Assembly (NCBI GenBank): GCA_028826165.1 | Contig: JAPDFW010000054.1 | Span: forward strand, 605,526 to 669,525 | DNA: 64,000 bases | Direction of reading: 5' to 3' | Source of the DNA: Anaeramoeba ignava | Lineage: Eukaryota; Metamonada; Anaeramoebidae | Shown: positions 54,167 to 64,000 of the stretch, piece after piece | Numbering within the stretch: the stretch's first letter is position 1 | Layout: each line of letters starts with the position of its first letter | The notes under the pieces: model-generated | What the model was told of the DNA's origin: nothing | Seen by the model: the letters and a program-made list of their open reading frames with translations, nothing else | The model's database searches: none | Made by a program: the position numbers and the translations under genes

Positions 54167-56929
54167 ATGAAATTAACTCTTTTCTTTTCCTTTTTCTTTT
54201 TCTTAATTATCAATATTTTCTTAATTCAATCAAATCAAACTCAAAATCAACAAAAATCAATTTCCACAATAATTCAAGAATTAGAAACAACAAGATTATT
54301 AACAGAAACAACAAGATATTATTCTACTCCAGATGAAGCTTGGGTTTGGAATTTATTAGATAATTATACAGGTTCATCAGGAGATTCCACAACAGGTGTT
54401 TCAATTTATAAAGATGTTATTGTTATTGGATCTTCTTCTACAAGACGAGCATTTATTTACAGATACAATGGAACAAATTTTGAACTTGAACAAACTTTGA
54501 ATGAAGCTTCAACTACATATTTTGGATGGAGTGTTTCAGTTTATGAGAATGTTATTGTTATTGGTGCTCCTGATGCAAATCAAACATTTATTTACAGATA
54601 TAATGGATCAATTTGGAATAAAGAACAAATTTTGACTGAATCAATTAGATATTTTGGATGGAGTGTTTCAGTTTATGAGAATGTTACTGTTATTGGTGCT
54701 CATGAAGAAAATAAAGCATATATTTACAGATACAATGGATCAATTTGGAATCAAGAACAAACTTTGAATGGATCAAGTGGATATTTTGGAGAAAGTGTTT
54801 CAGTTTATGAAAATTTTACTGTTATTGGTGTTCCTTATGCAACTAAAGCATATATTTACAGATACAATGGATCAATTTGGAATGAAGAACAAATTTTGAA
54901 TGGATCAATTGAATATTTTGGATATTCTGTTTCAATTTATGAAGATGTTATTGTTTTTGGAACTGATTATCCTACAGATAAATCAACTATTTACAGATAC
55001 AATGGATCAATTTGGAATGAAGAACAAATTTTGAGTGAATCAACCCCATATTTTGGAAATTCTGTTTCAATTTATGAAGATGTTATTGTTATTGGATCTT
55101 ATGCTACAAAACAAGCATTTATTTACAGATACAATGGATCAATTTGGAATCAAGAACAAATTTTGAGTGAATCAACTTCATATTTTGGATGGATTGTTTC
55201 AATTTATGGAAATTTTACTGTTATCGGAGCTTTTTATGGAAATCAAGCATTTATTTATGAAGCTAGTTTCATTCCTCAAGTTAATATTGTTAATTGTTCA
55301 TCTTTGTTTTCATCATTTGATTGTTATTGGAATAAAATTGAATTTCCTTCAACTTTGATTTATCAAATCAATTACGGATATGGTTGGATTGATATTGATT
55401 CTCCAATTCTTGAAGATGGAAATGTTTATTATCAACAATTTAATTCTTCAAATTATGATAATATTACTGGAAATGAATATTATTCAATTCAAATCAAAGC
55501 TTGTGATAATGTAACAATGAAATGTGGTGAATCTTCTTCTTTCATTAATTTAACAACAAAAATTGATTCTGTAAAAGATTTCCAATTATCAAATCCTTCA
55601 AATTATTCAATTAATGTTACATGGAATTATCCAGATGTACAGATTAATGAAGGAATTGCTCATCTTGATCATTATAATCTTTCTTATTTAAATCAATCTC
55701 AACCTGATTTAATATCTTTCATTTCAGTTGATAATTCTTCACTTTATTATCTTTGGAATAACTTTGAATGTGAAAATGATTATAATATTTCAATTTGTGG
55801 ATGTAGAACACAAGAATGTGAAGGAGATGATAAAGGAGAAATTGTTGAATCATCAATTTCATTAATATTTGGAGAAGTTACAAATTTTTCATGTTCAATT
55901 TCAAATTCAATCGATATTAATTGTAATTGGAATCAATCAATTAATTGTTCAATTCCATTTTATTATAATTTTACTTATCAATCAATTTCTCAAAATGATT
56001 CAGGAAATTATCAACCAACTTCATCAAATCAACAATTCACAGCTCAAATTCCAAATCAACAATATCAAATCAATATATCATCATGCAATTCAAATGGGAA
56101 ATGTGGGTATATTTCATCAATTTCAATTACAACTGATAATTTACCAATAGCTCCAATAATTTATGAAACAATTTCTAAAATTGAAGAAATTGAATTTAAT
56201 TTCACAAAATTAACAAATGCAAATAATTATTCAATTTCACTTGATAATGGAACAAATTGGGAAAAATTCACATCTCTTGATTTAAGTGGAAATGAAGTGA
56301 TTGGAATAATAAGTGAAATATCAGGAAATATTGAATATAATATTTCAATTCGAGGATGTTCAGATTTGAATTGTGAAACACCATATTTAGGAGAGCCAAG
56401 TTCAATTAATTCAACAAGAGCTAAATTAGGAAATATTACTTCATTAAATTGTTATTCATTAATTAATGGATTTGAATGTAGTTGGGATTCATTAAATTTA
56501 TCAAGTGGATTAAAGGCATATTCATTCAATTACAATTCAATATCAATTTGTTTAACAAATTTAACAACAAATTATTCAGTTTCAGGATTAAATGGAGGAG
56601 AATATTATGAAATTTCAATTTATTCATCAGCTGATTTAAATTGTTCATTTAATGAATATTCAGGAATTAATTCAACAACATCAATTACAATACCAACAAA
56701 AAATGAACAAAATGATAATTCAAAAACAACAACAATAATTATTGGAATAATTATTCCTATTACTGTTATTTCAATAATTATTATTGGAATTATTTTCTTT
56801 AAAAAGAAAAGAAGAAAAAAACAATCAAAAACAAAAGAACAAGAAGAAAACAAAGAAGAAAAAGAACTTCAAGTTGATTTAGATATGAGTGAATCGACAC
56901 CAGTCAATCACACCAATTTCCTTTTATGA
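54167..56929 (+). CDS. FG-GAP propeller/fibronectin-like surface receptor
   Basis: 920 residues, single-pass type I layout. Residues 1-23 are a signal peptide (MKLTLFFSFFFFLIINIFLI). About residues 60-370 hold seven ~44-residue blades of the form SVSIYEDVIVIG...AFIYRYNGSIWNEEQIL, an integrin-alpha-type FG-GAP beta-propeller. About 375-845 are four to five fibronectin III-like domains with paired cysteines and many NxS/T sites. A membrane helix follows (about 857-880, IIIGIIIPITVISIIIIGII), then a KKKRRKK stop-transfer and a 35-residue tail. A role in adhesion or ligand binding at the cell surface is inferred. The blades are nearly identical at DNA level, including third positions. The extra 45 upstream residues from an alternative start are rejected because they would bury the signal peptide. 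Confidence 0.82.
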   Translation: MKLTLFFSFFFFLIINIFLIQSNQTQNQQKSISTIIQELETTRLLTETTRYYSTPDEAWVWNLLDNYTGSSGDSTTGVSIYKDVIVIGSSSTRRAFIYRYNGTNFELEQTLNEASTTYFGWSVSVYENVIVIGAPDANQTFIYRYNGSIWNKEQILTESIRYFGWSVSVYENVTVIGAHEENKAYIYRYNGSIWNQEQTLNGSSGYFGESVSVYENFTVIGVPYATKAYIYRYNGSIWNEEQILNGSIEYFGYSVSIYEDVIVFGTDYPTDKSTIYRYNGSIWNEEQILSESTPYFGNSVSIYEDVIVIGSYATKQAFIYRYNGSIWNQEQILSESTSYFGWIVSIYGNFTVIGAFYGNQAFIYEASFIPQVNIVNCSSLFSSFDCYWNKIEFPSTLIYQINYGYGWIDIDSPILEDGNVYYQQFNSSNYDNITGNEYYSIQIKACDNVTMKCGESSSFINLTTKIDSVKDFQLSNPSNYSINVTWNYPDVQINEGIAHLDHYNLSYLNQSQPDLISFISVDNSSLYYLWNNFECENDYNISICGCRTQECEGDDKGEIVESSISLIFGEVTNFSCSISNSIDINCNWNQSINCSIPFYYNFTYQSISQNDSGNYQPTSSNQQFTAQIPNQQYQINISSCNSNGKCGYISSISITTDNLPIAPIIYETISKIEEIEFNFTKLTNANNYSISLDNGTNWEKFTSLDLSGNEVIGIISEISGNIEYNISIRGCSDLNCETPYLGEPSSINSTRAKLGNITSLNCYSLINGFECSWDSLNLSSGLKAYSFNYNSISICLTNLTTNYSVSGLNGGEYYEISIYSSADLNCSFNEYSGINSTTSITIPTKNEQNDNSKTTTIIIGIIIPITVISIIIIGIIFFKKKRRKKQSKTKEQEENKEEKELQVDLDMSESTPVNHTNFLL

Positions 56930-57809
56930 GCTGAAAACTTTCCTTGTCTAACTTTCGATTCTATTAAGAAAAAAGAGGTTTTGATTTTTTTTTTCTCCAG
57001 TCATTTTGACCTCCCGCTAACCCATACCAGTATACCAACAAAAATTCGCGACAAAAGGAGAAAATATTAACATACCATCAAATTTTTCTCCTTTTTTTTG
57101 TAAAATTAAAATGTTTTTTTTCAATTTCTTTTCATTTCTTTTAAAAAAATTTAAAACAAAAATCAAATTATTTTTTTCATTTTTTTTTATTTTTTTCATT
57201 TTTTCACATCCAATTTGTTTTTTCTAAATTAAATTATTAAAAATACAAGAAAAATATTCAAAATAAACTCCAATGTTAAATTCATTCAATCGGAATAATT
57301 AATAAATTTTTCATTAACGATTTATTTGTACTTATTTCCTTTTTAGAATTCTGAAGCTGATTTGAAATGAACTTTTATAAAGAAAAGCTTAATTTTCGGA
57401 TTTATTTTATTTAAAATGTTGGGATTCGTTTCCCAAAATGATAAAATAGAACATTTATTTCCAAATTCTAATTTTGTTTGTTTGAATTGCTCTTGATTTG
57501 GTATTATTTCTTTAGTTCTGGAAAAATTATCTTGAACTGAATATGATTTTCAATTTCAAGAATAGATTTTTAACTTGCTGAAATTATCTTGCACTATTAA
57601 TAGATCAAGTGATTTTTGTATTTTCTTTATGTTCATTAAAAATTAGCAAAACTTATTATTTCTGTTTGATTTGAAAACGGATATCACATTCTAATTTCTT
57701 TTGGTTAAAATATTTTTTTTTAAAAAAAGAAATTAAATAAAGATATTTAAACACATAATTTTGAAAAAAAATTGAAGATTTGGAAAGAAACGAGATAATG
57801 GTTCCTAAA
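56930..57809. other. Complex intergenic sequence, no gene recognised
   Basis: Unlike most spacers this is not simple repeat. About 56990-57100 contains a mixed-base stretch (CCTCCCGCTAACCCATACC) next to an inverted repeat, AAAAGGAGAAAA against TTTTTCTCCTTTT. About 57418-57440 has a short hairpin, TTGGGA against TCCCAA. No open frame above noise and no tRNA-type B box. Confidence 0.5.
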
Positions 57810-60800
57810 TTAAATTAATTATTAAATTGATTATTAAAATTATTATTAAAATTATTATTAAAATTATTATTAAAATTATTATTAAATTGATTATTAAATT
57901 GATTATTAAATTGATTATTAAATTGATTATTAAATTTATTATTAAATTTATTATTAAATTGATTTTTAAATTTATTATTAAAGTTATTATTAAATTTATT
58001 ATTAAATTAATTATTAAATTGATTTTTAAATTTTATTATTAAAATTATTATTAAATTTATTATTAAATTGATTATTAAATTGATTATTAAATTGATTATT
58101 AAAATTATTATTAAATTGATTATAAAATTGATTATTAAAATTATTATTAAAAATTATTATTAAAATTATTATTAAATTGATTATTAAATTAATTATTAAA
58201 TTTATTATTAAATTTATTATTAAATTTATTATTAAATTTATTATTAAAATTATTATTAAATTGATTATTAAATTGATTATTAAAATTATTATTAAAATTA
58301 TTATTAAAATTATTATTAAATTGATTATTAAAAATTATTATTAAAATTATTATTAAAATTATTATTAAATTTATTATTAAATTTATTATTAAATTGATTA
58401 TTAAATTGATTATTAAATTGATTATTAAATTGATTATTAAATTGATTATTAAATTTATTATTAAAAATTATTATTAAAATTTGTTATTAAAATTATTATT
58501 AAAATTATTATTTAATTTATTATTAAAATGATTAATAAATTTATTAATAAAATTATTATTAAATTGATTATTAAAAATTATTATTAAATTGATTATTAAA
58601 TTTATTATTAAATTTATTATTAAATTTATTATTAAATTTATTATTAAAATTGATTATTAAATTGATTATTAAATTTATTATTAAATTTATTATTAAATTG
58701 ATTATTAAATTGATTATTAAATTGATTATTAAATTGATTATTAAATTGATTATTAAATTTATTATTAAAATTATTATTAAAATTTGTTATTAAATTTATT
58801 ATTAAAATTTATTATTAAATTTTATTATTAAATTTATTATTAAATTTATTATTAAATTGATTATTAAAATTATTATTAAATTGATTATTAAATTGATTAT
58901 TTAAAATTATTATTAAATTTATTATTAAAATTATTATTAAATTTATTATTAAAATTATTATTAAAATTGATTATTAAATTAATTATTAAATTTATTATTA
59001 AATTTATTATTAAATTGATTATTAAATTGATTATTAAATTGATTATTAAATTTATTATTAAATTTATTATTAAATTTATTATTAAATTTATTATTAAATT
59101 TATTATTAAATTTATTATTAAATTTATTATTAAATTTATTATTAAAATTATTATTAAAATGATTAATAAATTTATTAATAAAATTATTATTAAATTTATT
59201 ATTAAATTTATTATTAAATTTATTATTAAATTTATTATTAAATTTATTATTTAATTTATTATTAAATTGATTATTAAATTGATTATTAAATTTAATTATT
59301 AAATTTATTAATAAAATTATTATTAAATTGATTATTAAATTTATTATTAAATTTATTATTAAATTTATTATTAAATTGATTATTAAATTTATTATTAAAA
59401 TTAATTATTAAAGTTATTATTAAAATTAATTATTAAAGTTATTATTAAATTTATTATTAAATTGATTATTAAAATTAATTATTAAATTTATTATTAAATT
59501 TATTATTAAATTTATTATTAAATTTATTATTAAATTTATTATTAAATTTATTATTAAAATTAAATTTATTATTAAATTTATTATTAAATTGATTATTAAA
59601 TTTATTATTAAAATTATTATTAAATTAATTATTAAAATTATTATTAAAATTATTATTAAATTATTATTAAATTTATTATTAAATTTATTATTAAATTGAT
59701 TATTAAAATTATTATTAAATTGATTATTAAATTGATTATTAAAATTATTATTAAATTTATTATTAAAATTATTATTAAAATTGATTATTAAATTAATTAT
59801 TAAATTTATTATTAAATTTATTATTAAATTGATTATTAAATTGATTATTAAATTGATTATTAAATTGATTATTAAATTGATTATTAAAATTATTATTAAA
59901 ATTATTATTAAATTTATTATTAAATTGATTATTAAATTTATTATTAAATTTATTATTAAATTTATTATTAAATTGATTATTAAATTGATTATTAAATTAA
60001 TTATTAAATTTATTATTAAATTTATTATTAAATTTATTATTAAATTTATTATTAAAATTAATTATTAAATTAATTATTAAATTTATTATTAAATTTATTA
60101 TTAAATTTATTATTAAATTTATTATTAAATTTATTATTAAATTTATTATTAAATTTTATTATTAAAATTTATTATTAAATTTATTATTAAAATTTATTAT
60201 TAAATTTATTATTAAAATTTATTATTAAATTTATTATTAAAATTTATTATTAAATTTATTATTAAATTGATTATTAAATTTATTATTAAATTGATTATTA
60301 AATTTATTATTAAATTTATTATTAAATTGATTATTAAATTGATTATTAAATTTATTATTAAATTGATTATTAAATTGATTATTAAATTGATTATTAAATT
60401 TATTATTAAATTTATTATTAAATTTATTATTAAATTGATTATTAAATTTATTATTAAATTTATTATTAAATTTATTATTAAATTTATTATTAAAATTTAT
60501 TATTAAAATTTATTATTAAATTTATTATTGGAATTGATTATTAAAAATTATTATTAAATTGATTATTAAATTGATTATTAAATTAATTATTAAATTTATT
60601 ATTAAATTGATTATTAAATTTATTATTAAATTGATTATTAAATTTATTATTAAATTTATTATTAAATTTATTATTAAATTTATTATTAAATTTATTATTA
60701 AATTTATTATTAAATTTATTATTAAATTGATTATTAAATTGATTATTAAATTTATTATTAAATTTATTATTAAATTTATTATTAAAATTTATTATTAAAT

Positions 60801-63800
60801 TTATTATTAAATTTATTATTAAAATTATTATTAAATTTTATTATTAAATTTATTATTGAATTGATTATTAAAAATTATTATTAAATTGATTATTAAATTG
60901 ATTATTAAATTGATTATTAAATTTATTATTAAAATTGATTATTAAATTTATTATTAAATTGATTATTAAATTGATTATTAAATTGGATTATTAAATTTAT
61001 TATTAAATTTATTATTAAAATTTATTATTAAATTGATTATTAAATTTATTATTAAATTTATTATTAAATTTATTATTAAATTGATTATTAAATTTATTAT
61101 TAAATTGATTATTAAATTGATTATTAAATTTATTATTAAATTTATTATTAAATTTATTATTAAATTGATTATTAAATTGATTATTAAATTTATTATTAAA
61201 TTTATTATTTAAATTGATTATTAAAATTATTATTAAAATTATTATTAAAATTGATTATTAAATTGATTATTAAATTGATTATTAAATTGATTATTAAATT
61301 GATTATTAAATTGATTATTAAATTTATTATTAAAATTATTATTAAATTTATTATTAAAATTATTATTAAATTTATTATTAAAATTGATTATTAAAATTAT
61401 TATTAAATTGATTATTAAATTGATTATTAAAATTATTATTAAATTGATTATAAAATTGATTATTAAATTGATTATTAAAATTATTATTAAATTTATTATT
61501 AAATTGATTATTAAATTTATTATTAAATTGATTATTAAATTTATTATTAAATTGATTATTAAAAATTATTATTAAATTGATTATTAAATTAATTATTAAA
61601 TTTATTATTAAATTGATTATTAAATTTTTATTATTAAATTAATTATTAAATTGATTATTAAAATGATTATTAAATTTATTATTAAATTTATTATTAAATT
61701 TATTATTAAAATTAATTATTAAATTTATTATTAAATTTATTATTAAATTTATTGTTATTATTAAATTTATTATTAAATTTATTATTAAAATTATTATTAA
61801 AATTGATTATTAAATTGATTATTAAATTGATTATTAAATTTGATTATTAAATTGATTATTAAATTTTATTATTAAATTTATTATTAAATTTGATTATTAA
61901 ATTGATTATTAAATTATTATTAAATTTATTATTAAATTTATTATTAAATTGATTATTAAATTGATTATTAAATTTATTATTAAATTGATTATTAAAATTG
62001 ATTATTAAAATTGATTATTATTAAAAATTAAAATTTTATTATTAAAATTGATTATTAAATTTATTATTAAATTGATTATTAAATTGATTATTAAATTAAA
62101 ATTATTATTAAATTAAATTGATTATTAAAATTGATTATTAAATTTATTAATTGATTATTAAAATTGATTATTAAATTGATTATTAAATTGATTATTAAAT
62201 TGATTATTAAATTTATTATTAAATTTATTTATTAAATTGATTATTAAATTGATTATTAAATTTATTATTAAATTGATTATTAAATTTATTATTAAATTGA
62301 TTATTAAATTGATTATTAAATTGATTATTAAATTTATTATTAAATTTATTATTAAATTTATTATTAAAATTATTATTAAATTATTAAATTGATTATTAAA
62401 TTGATTATTAAATTTATTATTAAATTTATTATTAAAATTGATTATTAAATTTATTATTAAATTGATTATTAAATTTATTATTAAATTGATTATTAAATTT
62501 ATTATTAAATTTATTATTAAAATTGATTATTAAAATTTATTATTAAATTTATTATTAAATTTATTATTAAATTTATTATTAAAGTAAATTGATTATTATT
62601 AAATTTATTATTAAATTTATTATTAAATTTTATTATTAAATTGATTATTAAATTTATTATTAAATTGATTATTAAATTTATTATTAAATTTATTATTAAA
62701 TTTATTATTAAATTGATTATTAAATTGATTATTAAATTTATTATTAAATTTATTATTAAATTGATTATTAAATTTATTATTAAATTTATTATTAAATTTA
62801 TTATTAAATTTATTATTAAAAATTGATTATTAAATTTATTATTAAATTTATTATTAAATTTATTATTAAATTTATTATTAAATTTATTATTAAATTTATT
62901 ATTAAAATTTATTATTAAATTTATTATTAAATTTATTATTAAATTTATTATTAAATTTATTATTAAATTTATTATTAAAATTTATTATTAAATTTATTAT
63001 TAAATTTATTATTAAAATTTATTATTAAATTTATTATTAAATTTATTATTAAATTTATTATTAAATTTATTATTATTAAATTTATTATTAAATTTATTAT
63101 TAAAATTTATTTATTAAATTGATTATTAAATTTATTATTAAATTTATTATTAAATTTATTATTAAATTTATTATTAAATTTATTATTAAATTTATTATTA
63201 AAATTTATTATTAAATTTATTATTAAAATTTTAAATTATTAAAATTGATTATTAAATTTATTATTAAATTTATTATTAAATTTATTATTAAATTTATTAT
63301 TAAATTTATTATTAAATTGATTATTAAATTGATTATTATTAAAATTGATTATTAAATTTATTATTAAATTTATTATTAAATTTATTATTAAATTTATTAT
63401 TAAATTTATTATTAAATTTATTATTAAATTTATTATTAAATTTATTATTAAATTTATTATTAAATTTATTATTAAATTTATTATTAAATTTATTATTAAA
63501 TTTATTATTATTAAATTTATTATTAAATTTATTATTAAATTTATTATTAAATTTATTATTAAATTTATTATTAAATTTATTATTAAATTTATTATTAAAT
63601 TTATTATTAAATTTATTATTATTTTTATTATTAAATTTATTATTAAATTTATTATTAAATTGATTATTAAAATTATTATTAAATTTATTATTAAATTTAT
63701 TATTAAATTTATTATTAAATTTTATTATTAAATTTATTATTAAATTTATTATTAAATTTATTATTAAATTTATTATTAATTTGATTATTAAATTTATTAT

Positions 63801-64000
63801 TAAATTTATTATTAAAAATGATTATTAAATTTATTAAATTTATTATTAAAATTATTTCTCATTATTATTAAATTTATTATTAAATTTATTATTAAATTTA
63901 TTATTAATAAAATTATTATTAAATTAAATGATTATTAAATTATTATTAAAATTATTATTATTAAATTATTAAATTTATTATTAAATCATTATTAAATTTC
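57810..64000. repeat. 12-bp AATTTATTATTA satellite, over 6 kb
   Basis: A continuous array of ATTATTAAATTK (K = G or T, sometimes A) running past the window end, about 500 units. Variants add or drop one A and change the last base. G and T versions occur in short runs, suggesting local homogenisation. Open frames translate as IIKF or IIKL and arise only because the unit is a multiple of three without stops in one frame. Confidence 0.95.

Noticed and set aside
57827-63731. Many IIKFIIK frames of 60-128 codons
   Set aside because: Translation of the 12-bp satellite; no variation pattern or start context of a gene.
1-64000. tRNA genes
   Set aside because: I looked for GGTTCGAATCC-type B boxes and cloverleaf ends and saw none; a tRNAscan run would settle it.

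Overview
The window is a very AT-rich eukaryotic nuclear segment with about 21 protein genes, many short exons, GT-AG introns and the standard genetic code (TAA, TGA and TAG all end conserved genes). No rRNA, tRNA or CRISPR array is visible. Amoeboid signalling genes (RhoGEF, ArfGAP, BTB, a Dictyostelium-type GPCR) occur with an axonemal ruler protein (CCDC39-like) and a short Tom22-like import receptor, so the source is probably an amoeboflagellate protist with a mitochondrion-related organelle. An Anaeramoeba-like metamonad fits best. That name is inference; the gene families rest on motif recognition.

Layout. 1-4.3 kb: Tom22-like protein, SurE nucleotidase and short-unit satellites. 4.3-10.4 kb (minus): a roughly 1,530-residue CH-RhoGEF-PH-PH-ArfGAP-PH protein, divergent from a TRIM-like RING/B-box/glycine-rich gene (10.5-12.4 kb) that is clearly richer in GC. 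12.4-15.9 kb: gene-free, with a ~140-bp satellite interrupted by a MITE-like element. 15.9-19.5 kb: UBA-like protein, small zinc protein, RAD52. 19.7-22.3 kb (minus): CCDC39-like coiled coil. 23.2-25.2 kb: seven-helix receptor. 25.4-29.2 kb: a 12-exon homologue of gamma-secretase-activating protein (GSAP). 29.3-31.5 kb (minus): ankyrin-BTB protein. 31.6-34.5 kb: damaged gene with a CBM48-like start. 34.6-35.7 kb: HAD-fold protein. 35.9-36.8 kb (minus): ARL2. 37.1-40.0 kb (minus): striatin, divergent from an FGD-like DH-PH-FYVE gene (40.1-45.0 kb). 45.2-48.1 kb: Sec24. 48.5-49.6 kb (minus): ribosomal protein eS1. 50.0-52.0 kb: RAD51. 52.2-53.6 kb (minus): BTB-TLDc protein. 54.2-56.9 kb: FG-GAP/fibronectin-like surface receptor. 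57.8-64.0 kb: an uninterrupted 12-bp satellite running off the end.

Themes. Small-GTPase and membrane traffic control (CH-RhoGEF-ArfGAP protein, FGD-like protein, ARL2, Sec24, striatin) and homologous recombination (RAD51, RAD52) are both represented, without operon-like order. Intergenic gaps are often short, and three divergent pairs have start codons only 77-96 bp apart. Most starts are preceded by a T-rich tract with one or more TTTCATTTTT motifs that look like an initiator element. Many introns are filled with tandem repeats, a different unit in each. Several otherwise convincing genes carry one single-base frameshift, mostly at mononucleotide runs, which looks more like assembly indels than decay.
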